From AC-32 sp963715575 (GTDB lineage Bacteria > Actinomycetota > Thermoleophilia > Gaiellales > Gaiellaceae), in the NCBI GenBank assembly GCA_963715575.1, contig OY970250.1, positions 2,170,001 to 2,234,000 of the forward strand: a DNA stretch of 64,000 bases, read 5' to 3'. The notes beneath the pieces were generated by a model. It ran no database searches. It was not told where the DNA came from and was given only the letters and a program-made list of their open reading frames with translations. The position numbers and the translations under genes were made by a program. Below, in pieces: positions 35,248 through 44,215 of the stretch (position 1 is its first letter; each line of letters begins with the position of its first letter).

Positions 35248-36009
35248 GCTACGCGCGCCGTCGCGACCCGAGACGTTGTGTGACGCGGCGCGGCGTGCAA
35301 GGTGATGGCGGCAGGCGTGACGGCTGGGCGTGCGGCCGGAGTCGTGAGCTCGTGCTTGGCGACCGGCGCGGCTACGACGGCGAGCGCCGCGGCGCCGACG
35401 GCCGCCTTGCCCGTCGTGCCTCCGAGCACCGAGCGCAGCAGCGAAGCGCCGGAGGCGAGGTCGAGCACGCCGAGCCGCGCCCGTGGGCCTTGCAGTCGGC
35501 GCATCAGCGACCGGCGGGAGCGGAAGAGCAGGGTCTCCACCGCGGCAAGCGACAGGCCGAGCTGATCGGCAATGTCGGCGTAGCTCAGTCCCTGCCACTC
35601 GCGCAGGAGGATCCTGGCGCTGCCGCTCCGGCAGCTGTGCGAGGGCGACCCGGAGCTGCGCGATCTCCTCGCGCGTCTCGGCGCTCCGCGACGGGGCGGC
35701 GGCCTCGAGCTCGTCCACGTCCGCGTTGGCGACGTGCGCGAGGCGCCGGCCGAGCATGCGCCTCGACGAGCGGCAGACGTTGTCGGCGATCGTCAGCAAC
35801 CACGCGAGCTCGTTCCGGGGGATCACCCCGCGCCGCAACGACGCGAGTGCGTAGAGGAACGCGGTCTGGGCGGCATCCTGGGCCTCTTCCGGGTTGCGCA
35901 GCCGACTCCGGCAGAAGCTGTAGACCCGCTGCCCGTGGCGGGCGTACAGGTCGGCTGTCCTCTCCGCGGCGCTCCTGGCCTCGCGGGAGACGCCGAGCAG
36001 CGCGCTCAC
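34908..36009 (-). pseudogene. ECF sigma factor with C-terminal membrane anchor and Pro/Ala-rich tail, frameshifted
   Basis: Region 2 is clear (HGQRVYSFCRSRLRNPEEAQD, then LLTIADNVCRSSRR). The frame breaks near 35613 after LPERQRQ; skipping one base restores ILLREWQGLSYADIADQLG and AAVETLLFRSRRSLMRRL, a perfect region 4. Beyond it the same frame encodes a hydrophobic helix (AAVGAAALAVVAAPVA) and about 130 residues rich in Pro, Ala, Thr, so the sigma factor would be tethered to the membrane with an outer tail. Its start overlaps the stop of the polyproline membrane gene by 4 bp. The 3' 340 bp overlap the NHL gene antisense. Confidence 0.75.
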
Positions 36010-36560
36010 GGCGTGACCGGCAGCCCCGGGACCTGCGGCAGCGGAGGTAGCGCAGGCGGCGGAGGCAGCGGCGGAAGCGCGGGCAGCGGCGGTAGCGGCA
36101 GTCCCGCGGGCGGCGGTGGCGGAGGCGGCGGAGGCGGCGGCGGAGGTGGGGGCGGCGATGCGGCGTCTTGCTGGGGCGGCTGCGCCGGAGTCGACGGCTT
36201 CGGTGAGGGCTTCGTCGATCCGTGGCTCGGGCTGCCGGGCCGCGGGCGTGGCCGTGATGGCCGGGTCGTTCGTCTGGAGGCGCTCGCGGGCCGTTCACGG
36301 CGGGCTGCCTTACTCGGCGCGCGGGCCGCGGTCTCGGCGGCCGGCCTGGAGGCCGTGGCGCCGGCCCGTTCGCTGCGCCCGGCTTGGACCACGGGGTCCT
36401 GCGGCGACAGCGTCACCGGTGAGGCGGCGCCTGCGCCGGGGGTCCCGCCACCGGTGCTCACCCAGAGCACGCCGGCGGCGAGCGCGGCGATTGCGAGCAC
36501 GAACGGGGCGGCGGCGCGGACCAGCACGTACACGTTGCGGCCGTGCGGAGGCGTCGGCAT
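36006..36560 (-). CDS. Single-pass membrane protein with polyproline tail
   Basis: 184 residues from ATG 36560 (an upstream TTG at 36596 is possible; neither has a good ribosome site). A short basic cytoplasmic start, one membrane helix (VLVRAAAPFVLAIAALAAGVLWV), then a basic Ser/Arg/Pro segment and an uninterrupted stretch of 16 prolines followed by LPxLPPLP repeats. It overlaps the ECF gene by 4 bp, so it is likely a partner of that membrane-tethered sigma factor. The cytoplasmic part is too short for an ordinary anti-sigma domain. No known family. Confidence 0.6.
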   Translation of the reverse strand: MPTPPHGRNVYVLVRAAAPFVLAIAALAAGVLWVSTGGGTPGAGAASPVTLSPQDPVVQAGRSERAGATASRPAAETAARAPSKAARRERPASASRRTTRPSRPRPRPGSPSHGSTKPSPKPSTPAQPPQQDAASPPPPPPPPPPPPPPPPAGLPLPPLPALPPLPPPPALPPLPQVPGLPVTP

Positions 36561-36620
36561 GTACAAAGCAAACGTTCTGGTCGATGACTCGTGCAATCGC
36601 TCATGCGAGTGAAGATTGAC

Positions 36621-36656
36621 AAGAGGAAACGGCGACTAAGGTAGGTATTTCCTCTT
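36621..36656. promoter_or_regulatory. Spaced inverted repeat upstream of the membrane protein/ECF operon
   Basis: AAGAGGAAA (36621-36629) and TTTCCTCTT (36648-36656) are a perfect 9-bp inverted repeat with an 18-base spacer in a locally AT-rich stretch of the 217-bp gap between the subtilisin stop and the membrane-protein start. It may be an operator for the minus-strand operon. The rest of the gap (36657-36777) shows no gene. Confidence 0.45.
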
Positions 36657-36777
36657 CAAACCTGTGCGAACTTTGATCCGACCGACAACGCAAGGTTTCG
36701 CCGGCCGCGGCAACTCAGAAGGCGATCCATTCCCCAGCGGGGCCGGCCCTGATGTCTTGCTTCTCGCCCTCCGTCAG

Positions 36778-38233
36778 TCAGCCGGCCCCGCGCTTCCGCG
36801 GGTGGCGCAGCGTCAAGACGAACGAGGCGCCGGCGGGGCCGGAGACGACCAGCCGGTAGCGACCCCGCCGTACGGTCGCCCGCAGGCGGAGACGGGCGGT
36901 GCCGCTCGCAGCCGCGACGAGGCGGGCGCCATGACGCAGGGTCAGCCTGCTGCGCCGGCCGGCGCCTCCGCGGACGGTCAAGCGGGCGACCAGCCGCCCG
37001 GCTCCCGTGGCGAACGAATACGTCCGGCCCTTGGCGCCGATCCGGCCCGAGCGTGTGACGGTCGTGCTCGCGCCGGCCCCGGGAGCAGTCTTCGCGTCGC
37101 CGCCCTTCGCCGGCGGAGACGGAGGCGGAGGCGGGAGCGGCACGAGGCTCGCAAGCGCACGCTGGGCGTCGACCCGGCCGAACGTCACGCCGCCGATCGG
37201 CACAGCGCTCTGCTCGAGTGCGCCCCGCAACTTCGGCCGGAGTCGCGCTCGGCACGAGGCTGTACAGGAGCCCGGCGATCCCGCTCACGACGGGGGCCGC
37301 GGAGGACGTCCCGAGGAACCGTTCGTAGCCGCCGCTGCGCGCGGTGGTCGTGTTCTCACCCGGCGCCGCCACCGCGGCGCCCTGGTTGGAGAACGAGTAC
37401 AGGGCGTCCACCTGGTTCGAGGCAGCGACGCTGACGACGGCCGGCAGGGCGGCCGGATAGTTCAGCTGTGAGCTGCTGTCGTTGCCGGCGGCAGCGACGA
37501 GCAGCGCGCCTCGGGACTGCCCGTACTGCGCCGCAGCCGCGAGCGACGCGTCTTCGAGCGGGCCGCCGAGGCTCGCGTTGATCACACGGGCACCCCGGTC
37601 GGTCGCCCAGACGACCGCCCGCGCGACGTCGGATGCGAAGCCTCCGCCGTCGGCGTCGAGCACCTTCAGCGGCATCACCCGGCAGCGCCAGCAATAGCCG
37701 GCGACGCCGATGTGGTTGTCGCCGGCTGCCGCCGCGATGCCTGCGACCGCGGTTCCGTGACCGTTGTCGTCTCCGGGGTCTGCGTCGCCGTTGACGAAGT
37801 CGTAGCCCGGCGCGAGCCGCCCGGCGAGATCGGGGTGGGAGGGATCGACTCCGGTGTCGACGACTGCCACGACGTTGGCCGGATCGCCGGTCGTCCTGCT
37901 CCAGGCCTCGGGCGCGTGGGTCTTCACCGGCGACCACTGCATCGGCCAGAACGGGTCGTTGGGCGCTCCGAGGGCATGGACGCGGCGGTCGAGCGCCGTC
38001 CACTCGACGTCCGGGTCGGCTCGGAGCTGGGCGAGCCCTGCGGCGTCGGCCTCGACGACGTCGATGCGCAGTTGCGGGATGGCGGCTACGCGCGTGAGCC
38101 CGAGGCGGGCTTCAAGCCGCTGCACGTCGGCAGCCCCGCCGGGCCGGTAGCCGACCTCGACCCGAGCCGGAGCGGACGGCAGCGGCGCGAGGGCCGCCAG
38201 CGCCAGGGCGATCGCGGTCAGGCGTTCTCCCAT
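36778..38233 (-). pseudogene. Secreted subtilisin-family (S8) serine protease, frameshifted
   Basis: ATG 38233 gives a signal peptide (LTAIALALAALAPLPSAPA), a short prodomain, and a catalytic domain with Asp in VVAVVDTGVDPSHPDL, His in DDNGHGTAVAGI and Ser in FLGTSSAAPVVSG. The frame breaks near 37228 after SATPAEV; skipping one base gives RGALEQSAVPIGG and FGRVDAQRAL, the normal end of the S8 fold. Then come a Pro-rich linker and a beta-rich C-terminal domain (about 100 residues) like pre-peptidase domains. The catalytic triad is intact before the break. A sequencing error or real decay cannot be told apart. Confidence 0.8.
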
Positions 38234-38314
38234 GCCCGCTAAGGGAGCCCGCGCCGAGAAAACCTGCGCCGCCGGCCGCAAGTTTTCTCCCGCTGACCAC
38301 CCTTAACGGGCATG
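38231..38314. promoter_or_regulatory. 84-bp dyad-symmetric divergent promoter region including both start codons
   Basis: Outer arms CATGCCCGCTAAGGG (38231-38245) and CCCTTAACGGGCATG (38300-38314) match at 14 of 15 positions; inner arms GAGAAAACCTGCG (38256-38268) and CGCAAGTTTTCTC (38277-38289) match at 12 of 13. Outer-inner spacers are exactly 10 bases on both sides and all arms share one axis at 38272.5. Each gene therefore has the same upstream text: GTTTTCTC, 10 bases, CCCTTA, CGGGC, ATG. The equal boxes look like a shared minus-35/minus-10 of an alternative sigma factor or operator half-sites; no ribosome site precedes either ATG, suggesting leaderless messages. Confidence 0.75.
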
Positions 38315-39280
38315 AGAAACCGCAGACTCCATCCGCCACGGCACGGGCTCCTCGCAGCGCTCGTGCTCGCACTCGTCTACGTCTCGGCCGGCGCGACGGC
38401 CTCCACGCCGCTGCTCCAGCTCGGCCCGATCACGGTCGCCAACGACACCGCGACGGTCGCCGGGACGCTCGTCTCCGAGTCGTCGAACGTCACGCTGACG
38501 ATCAACGGCCAGCCCGTCGGCCTGGACGCCGCCGGGGCCTTTGCCGCCAACGTGCCCCTGAACGGCGCCGGCACGCTCTCGCTCGCTCTCGAGCAGGGCG
38601 GCACCGGCCAGCAGACGACGTTCGAGGTCCCGTTGAGCGGGGCCCTGATCCCCGCCGGCGTGCTCGACTCGCTCGAGCGGGCCGGGATCTCGCTGCTGGC
38701 CCCGACCGGGATCGGCAACGGCGACCCGCTCACCGTCAGCGGCGGCGTGCTCGACCACGGGAGCCTCTCGAGCCTGACCCTGAACGGCAAGGACGTGCTC
38801 GGGACGCTCGGCTCCGGCGGCACGTTCACCGTGCAGGTGCCGGGAACGACGAAGGTGATCACGCTGTCGGCGACCGACAAGAACGGCAGCTCCGAGACGA
38901 TCCAGACGCCCCTCTCGATCCCGGCCGTCGTCTCCGCCAAGGACGCCGTGGGGGTGCGCTTTGTCCGGATCGCCTTCTACACGAAGAACGTGCGAAAGAC
39001 CCACCGGCTGCGGATGATCGTCACAGTCCGCGACCTGCGCGGCTCGCTCGTCAAGGGCGCGACCGTCAGCGTCCGCTCGCTCAAGCGCGGCCGTCTGGTG
39101 CGCACGCCGAAGTCCGGTCTCACCGGGCCGAAGGGCAACGCCACGATCGCGCTGCCGCTGCGCGCGGTTGCGCTCGGCGAACGGCTGACCGTGAACACGG
39201 TTGCCCGGACGCCGAGCGCGAAGGTCTCGCGCAAGCGCGGCCTCCGCATACCGAAGGTCAAGCACAAGGGGCACTCGTGA
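38312..39280 (+). CDS. Secreted Ig-like surface protein
   Basis: 322 residues with a basic start and signal peptide (HGLLAALVLALVYVSAGATA). The mature part looks like tandem beta-sandwich domains (NVTLTINGQPVGLDAAGAFAAN; SLTLNGKDVLGTLGSGGTFTVQV) followed by a C-terminal domain (RLRMIVTVRDLRGSLVKGATVSVRS) and a basic tail. Probably a cell-surface or secreted structural or binding protein. It shares the dyad promoter with the subtilisin gene and overlaps the next gene by 4 bp. Confidence 0.75.
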   Translation: MRNRRLHPPRHGLLAALVLALVYVSAGATASTPLLQLGPITVANDTATVAGTLVSESSNVTLTINGQPVGLDAAGAFAANVPLNGAGTLSLALEQGGTGQQTTFEVPLSGALIPAGVLDSLERAGISLLAPTGIGNGDPLTVSGGVLDHGSLSSLTLNGKDVLGTLGSGGTFTVQVPGTTKVITLSATDKNGSSETIQTPLSIPAVVSAKDAVGVRFVRIAFYTKNVRKTHRLRMIVTVRDLRGSLVKGATVSVRSLKRGRLVRTPKSGLTGPKGNATIALPLRAVALGERLTVNTVARTPSAKVSRKRGLRIPKVKHKGHS

Positions 39281-39678
39281 GCCTGCGAGCGGTCTCGGTC
39301 CAAGACACCACTGGGCTCCGGCCGGCTCCCGTCGGCCGGCCGGAGCCCGACTTCGTCGCCTTCTGGACGGCCGGCGCCCAGACGATCGGGAGCTTCGCCT
39401 GCGCGGCGTGCGGCGGGAGGGTCCGCTCGGTCCGGCAGCTGCCCGAGTGCCCGAGCTGCGGCGGGCAGCTCTGGGAGCTTGAGGCCACGAGCCCGTTCCA
39501 CGGCGAGCTCGTCGAGCCGCTCGAGGTGTTCACGCCGGAGCTCGACGCCTGGCACCGGGAAGACCTGGTCAGCACGGCCGGTCTCGCCCGCGGCGTCGTG
39601 CTCGGCCTCGTGCTGGCGCCGCTCTGCTGGCTGCTGCCGGTCGCGATCGGAATCGGGATGTACGTGCTGCTGCGCTAG
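39277..39678 (+). CDS. Zinc-ribbon protein with C-terminal membrane helix
   Basis: 133 residues. Zinc ribbon CAACGGRV (about 42-49) with CPSCGGQL (about 58-65), an acidic middle, and one hydrophobic segment (RGVVLGLVLAPLCWLLPVAIGIGMYVLL) at the end, possibly two short helices. GTG 39277 overlaps the Ig-like gene stop. It may anchor or regulate the surface locus; no function recognised. Confidence 0.65.
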   Translation: MSLRAVSVQDTTGLRPAPVGRPEPDFVAFWTAGAQTIGSFACAACGGRVRSVRQLPECPSCGGQLWELEATSPFHGELVEPLEVFTPELDAWHREDLVSTAGLARGVVLGLVLAPLCWLLPVAIGIGMYVLLR

Positions 39679-40172
39679 CGGCCGGCCACGCGCGCGACGT
39701 AGTCGGCGATCGCCTCGATCTGGGCCGTGCTGAGCCGGCCGCCGAAGGCGGGCATGCCACCGCCGCCGTTCGTCACTTTCTTGACCACCACATCCTTGGA
39801 CGGCTTGACCTGATCGAGATTCGGCTCGACCTTGCCGCCGGCATTTGCGGCGGCGAGCGTGTGGCACGAGGAGCAGTTCTCGGAGAAGAGCGCTTCGCCG
39901 TTCGCCGCCCCGCCTGTGGTCGCGCCCGTGGCCATCGGGGACTCGGAGGAGTCGTCGCCACGCGTGACGAGGTACGCGGTCAGGAAGGAGGCGCCGATCA
40001 GGATCGCGACCACCGGGATCAGGACGGCGATCAGGCCGACACCGAGGATCGCTGGCGTGGCCGGGCTCTCGCCCTCCTCGGCGAGCTCGGCCAGGTGCTC
40101 GACCTCGTGCTCGGCCGCGTGGATCGGGTGAGCGAGGGGGCTCTCGTCGTCGTTGCCCTGCTCGTCGCTCAT
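39675..40172 (-). CDS. Membrane-anchored class I cytochrome c
   Basis: 165 residues: an acidic His-containing cytoplasmic segment, one membrane helix (about 43-68), and an outer cytochrome c domain with heme site CSSCH (about 103-107) and the distal Met in GGMPAFGG (about 137-144). A single-heme electron carrier facing outside, perhaps serving a terminal oxidase or the copper proteins encoded nearby. Stop overlaps the stop region of the converging zinc-ribbon gene. Confidence 0.9.
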   Translation of the reverse strand: MSDEQGNDDESPLAHPIHAAEHEVEHLAELAEEGESPATPAILGVGLIAVLIPVVAILIGASFLTAYLVTRGDDSSESPMATGATTGGAANGEALFSENCSSCHTLAAANAGGKVEPNLDQVKPSKDVVVKKVTNGGGGMPAFGGRLSTAQIEAIADYVARVAGR

Positions 40173-40184
40173 GCGACGAGTATC

Positions 40185-40367
40185 TCAGGCGGCGGCAAGG
40201 CTCGGATCGTGGCCGACGAGCTCGGCGAGACGCGACTTCAGGCTTTCGAGCTCCTGGCGCCGCCCCGAGAGGACGAGCCCGTCGAGGCCGTCGCCCTCGA
40301 GCCGGCGCAGCTCGAGGACGACGGTGCGGATCTGCAACAGGACGGCGTCGATCTCGTGGTTCGGCAT
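40185..40367 (-). CDS. 60-residue helical protein coupled to the MFS gene
   Basis: MPNHEIDAVLLQIRTVVLEL opens a short amphipathic helical protein with a second helix (GRRQELESLKSRLAELVGHD). Its ATG at 40367 shares a base with the MFS stop (TGATG), so it is translated by coupling. Too short for the usual cut-offs but with convincing codon use. Function unknown; possibly a small accessory of the exporter. Confidence 0.55.
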   Translation of the reverse strand: MPNHEIDAVLLQIRTVVLELRRLEGDGLDGLVLSGRRQELESLKSRLAELVGHDPSLAAA

Positions 40368-41854
40368 CAGGCGGCCTCGGGGATCTGGGCCAGCTCCACC
40401 ACTTCGGCCTCGGCGGCCTTCGGCTCGATCAGCAGCGCCGCCAGGACTGCGGCCAGGGCGGCCACGCCTGCGAGGACGTAGAAGGTGATCTGGAAGCCGT
40501 AGGTCAGGGCCGGCGCGCTCAAGGCGGAGGCGCCGGGGTGGCTGTCGACGTAGCGGCCGGTGAACGTGATCGCGATCGTCGAGGCCGCGGCCAGGCCGAC
40601 CGCCCCGCCGATCTGCTGGGTGGTGTTGAACAAGCCCGATGCGACGCCCGCGTCGGACTGCTGGACTCCCATCAGCGCCGCGATCGTCAGCGGGATGAAG
40701 GTGAAGGCCAGCCCGATCGCGCTCAGCACGAAGGCCGGGAAGATGTCGAAGAAGTACTTCCCGTCGGGCGGCAGTTGCGCCAGCAGGACGAGCGCGGCGG
40801 CGCCGAGCACGAGCCCGGCCGGGAGCACGCGGCGGACACCGACGCGCGTGACGAGGTTCTGTGCGACCCCGGCCAGCACGACGATCGTCAGCGTCAGCGG
40901 CAGGTAGGCGACGCCGGTCTTCAGCGCCGAGTAGTGCAGCACCTGCTGCATGTAGAGCGTGCCGAGGAAGAACTGCGAGAAGAGCGCGGTGCCGACGAGG
41001 AAGGACGTCACGTTCGCGCCGGCGAGCGACCGCAGGCGGAAGATCCGCATCGGCAGCAGCGGTGCCGTGGAGCGGAGCTCGATCGCGACGAACGAGAGGA
41101 TCAGCGCGGCCGAGGCCGCGAGCAGGCCGATCGTCTCGCCGCTGCTCCAGCCGATCTCGGTCGCGCGCGTCATCGCGTAGACGAGCAGCATCAGGCCGCT
41201 CGTGACCGTGACGGCTCCGGCGAAGTCGAAGTGCCGGTGTCCCAACTCCGCGCGGCTCTCGCGCAGGAGCAGCGGGCTGACCGCGACGAGCGCGAGGCCG
41301 ACCGGGACGTTGATGAAGAAGATCCACGACCAGGTGAGCGAGCTCGTCAGGAAGCCACCGAGCAGCACGCCTGCGGCCGCGCCGCTGCCGGAGACGGCGC
41401 CCCAAACGCCAAGCGCGATGTTGCGCTCGCGGCCTTCGGCGAAGGTCGTCGTCAGGATCGAGAGCGCCGCGGGCGCCAGCAGCGCGCCGCCGAGCCCCTG
41501 GGTCGCGCGGAAGGCGATCAGCGAGGCCTCCGACCAAGCGAAGCCGGCCAGGAGCGAGCTGAGCGTGAAGATGGTGACGCCGGCGATGAAGAGCCGTCGC
41601 CGGCCGAGCAGGTCGGCCATGCGGCCGCCGAGCAGCAGGAAGCCGCCGAACATGATCCCGTAGGCGGTGATCACCCACTGCAGGCTCTCCTGGCTGAAGT
41701 GGAGGTCGGTCTGGATCGACGGCAGCGCGACGTTCACGATCGCGACGTCGAGCACCACCATGAACTGCGCTGCTACCAGGGCCGCCAGCGCGAGCCAGCG
41801 GCGGTCGTTCGTCTCGACAGGCATGAGATTCTCGCTCCCTTCGTTGCTGACCAC
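40367..41854 (-). CDS. DHA2-family (EmrB/QacA) drug efflux transporter
   Basis: 495 residues, 14 predicted membrane helices. Motif A is visible as GGRMADLLGRRRLF, motif D1 as MVVLDVAIVNVALPSIQ, and motif C as GSGAAAGVLLGGFL. Proton-driven export of drugs or lipophilic compounds. Divergent from a MarR regulator gene with overlapping promoters, so the substrate is probably the MarR ligand. Confidence 0.92.
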   Translation of the reverse strand: MVSNEGSENLMPVETNDRRWLALAALVAAQFMVVLDVAIVNVALPSIQTDLHFSQESLQWVITAYGIMFGGFLLLGGRMADLLGRRRLFIAGVTIFTLSSLLAGFAWSEASLIAFRATQGLGGALLAPAALSILTTTFAEGRERNIALGVWGAVSGSGAAAGVLLGGFLTSSLTWSWIFFINVPVGLALVAVSPLLLRESRAELGHRHFDFAGAVTVTSGLMLLVYAMTRATEIGWSSGETIGLLAASAALILSFVAIELRSTAPLLPMRIFRLRSLAGANVTSFLVGTALFSQFFLGTLYMQQVLHYSALKTGVAYLPLTLTIVVLAGVAQNLVTRVGVRRVLPAGLVLGAAALVLLAQLPPDGKYFFDIFPAFVLSAIGLAFTFIPLTIAALMGVQQSDAGVASGLFNTTQQIGGAVGLAAASTIAITFTGRYVDSHPGASALSAPALTYGFQITFYVLAGVAALAAVLAALLIEPKAAEAEVVELAQIPEAA

Positions 41855-41860
41855 AATCCT

Positions 41861-41919
41861 TTTCTACAGGAAACGATCACGACTTGTCAAATATCAGAAA
41901 ACTGCTAAGGTTTCGATAT
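41861..41919. promoter_or_regulatory. Overlapping divergent promoters and MarR operator
   Basis: For marR: TTGTCA (41884-41889), 16 bp, TAAGGT (41906-41911), with the ATG 7 bases later, so the mRNA is probably leaderless. For the MFS gene on the minus strand: TTGACA (41890-41885), 18 bp, TAGAAA (41866-41861). The two minus-35 boxes overlap. An imperfect inverted repeat ATATCAGAAA (41891-41900)/TTTCGATAT (41911-41919) covers the marR promoter and start codon, a likely MarR site that would silence both genes. Confidence 0.6.
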
Positions 41920-42394
41920 GGCAACAACTGACACGAAGCAAGCACCGCACTACGCGCCGACCGCCGGCGTGCTGCTGCTGAAGATCGGGAAAGCTGCGGA
42001 GCGGCGGATCGCCGAGGCGCTGAAGCCGACCGGGCTGACCCCGCGCCACCTCGGCGTGATGTTCGAGGTGCAGGCCTGCCCGACGAGCCAGCAGGCGCTG
42101 ATCGAGACGATCGGCGTCGACGCGAGCCAGCTCGTCGGCCTGCTGAACGACCTCGAGGCCGACGGCCTGATCGTGCGCAAGCGCGACCCCGAGGACCGGC
42201 GACGTCACATCGTCGAGGTCTCCGCCAAGGGCAGCGCGCGCCTCGAGGACGCCAAGAAAGTCGCGGCGGCGGTGGAGGAGGAGCTCCTCGCCGGGCTCGA
42301 CGCCGGACAGCGCGCCGAGCTACTCGCCCTGCTGGCGCAGGTCGCCGACTCGAGCGGCATCTTCGAAGGCTGCGTCGAGCGCCTCGGTCTCTGA
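41918..42394 (+). CDS. MarR-family transcriptional regulator
   Basis: 158 residues. Winged helix: SQQALIETIGVDASQLVGLLNDLEADGLIVRKRDPEDRRRHIVEVS, the recognition helix and wing of MarR, flanked by dimerisation helices. Probably represses the divergent DHA2 exporter and itself. Transcript likely starts at or next to the ATG. Confidence 0.9.
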   Translation: MATTDTKQAPHYAPTAGVLLLKIGKAAERRIAEALKPTGLTPRHLGVMFEVQACPTSQQALIETIGVDASQLVGLLNDLEADGLIVRKRDPEDRRRHIVEVSAKGSARLEDAKKVAAAVEEELLAGLDAGQRAELLALLAQVADSSGIFEGCVERLGL

Positions 42395-42449
42395 AACCGG
42401 CGCGCGGGCCCGCCCGTACTCTCCCGCACATGCGTGAGAGGAGGGACTC

Positions 42450-42950
42450 GTGAAGCGCGGCGTAGTGATCATCGCGGGCTGCCTGCTCCTGCTCGCGGCC
42501 GCCGGCTGCGGCTCGAGCTCGAGCAGCTCCAGCGGCGGCACGACTACCGAGGAGAGCGCCGGCGGCGGCCAGCGGGCGATCGCCGGCGTCCAGGCCAACG
42601 ACCACGGCACGAAGGCGGTCGAGGACAACGGCAAGACCGAGGTCGAGCTGGACGACTTCTACTTCGAGCCGACCGTGCTCGAGGGCAAGCCGGGCCAGAC
42701 GGTCGAGATCGAGCTGAAGAACGAGGGCGACACCTTGCACACGTTCACGATCGACTCGCAGGGCGTCGACAAGGAGCTCGGGCCGGGCGAGGAGGCCGAG
42801 GTCCAGGTGACGATCCCGAAGTCGGGCGTGATCTCGTTCTACTGCAAGATCCACAAGGCCGAAGGGATGGCCGGTGCGCTCGCAGTCAAGGGCCAGGAGG
42901 GCGGCACCGGCGGCATGACCACCGACAGCGGCGAAGGCGACGGCTACTAG
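42450..42950 (+). CDS. Cupredoxin-domain lipoprotein
   Basis: 166 residues. Lipobox LAAAGC places the lipidated Cys at about residue 19, followed by a Ser-rich linker. The cupredoxin domain has the type 1 copper ligands His (GDTLHTFTI), Cys and His (FYCKIHKAEGM) and Met (the M of EGM). A membrane-tethered electron carrier or copper-binding protein on the outer face. GTG start with GAGGAGGGA upstream. Confidence 0.88.
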   Translation: MKRGVVIIAGCLLLLAAAGCGSSSSSSSGGTTTEESAGGGQRAIAGVQANDHGTKAVEDNGKTEVELDDFYFEPTVLEGKPGQTVEIELKNEGDTLHTFTIDSQGVDKELGPGEEAEVQVTIPKSGVISFYCKIHKAEGMAGALAVKGQEGGTGGMTTDSGEGDGY

Positions 42951-42955
42951 CGACC

Positions 42956-42982
42956 GATGAGTTTCTCGCCGGCGCGGCGTCT
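42956..42982 (+). promoter_or_regulatory. ECF-type promoter motif upstream of the SigG-like gene
   Basis: GATGAGTTT (42956-42964), 13 bases, CGTCT (42978-42982). The same pair with the same spacing lies before the MFS gene at 44171. CGTC is a common minus-10 core for ECF sigma factors. Suggests autoregulation of the ECF gene. Confidence 0.65.
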
Positions 42983-42991
42983 GTGCCTAGG

Positions 42992-44125
<1,134 letters not shown>

Positions 44126-44170
44126 CGCGAGACAAGACGGTCCGGCCGCGCGGAACTCATCGGGGCAGGC

Positions 44171-44197
44171 GATGAGTTTTGCGACCGCCGCGCGTCT
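44171..44197 (+). promoter_or_regulatory. ECF-type promoter motif upstream of the second MFS gene
   Basis: GATGAGTTT (44171-44179), 13 bases, CGTCT (44193-44197), identical boxes and spacing to the copy at 42956. ATG of the MFS gene is 19 bases further on, with TGAGG as ribosome site. Places the exporter in the regulon of the SigG-like factor. Confidence 0.65.
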
Positions 44198-44215
44198 CAG
44201 TAGGTTGAGGAAACG

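Noticed and set aside
36100..36170. GGC/GGA repeat tract resembling a microsatellite on the plus strand
   Set aside because: It is the coding sequence of the polyproline stretch of the minus-strand membrane protein.
36616..36642. TTGACA followed by TAAGGT on the plus strand as a promoter
   Set aside because: Spacer is only 15 bp and no credible plus-strand gene follows; the downstream region is the 3' end of the minus-strand subtilisin gene.
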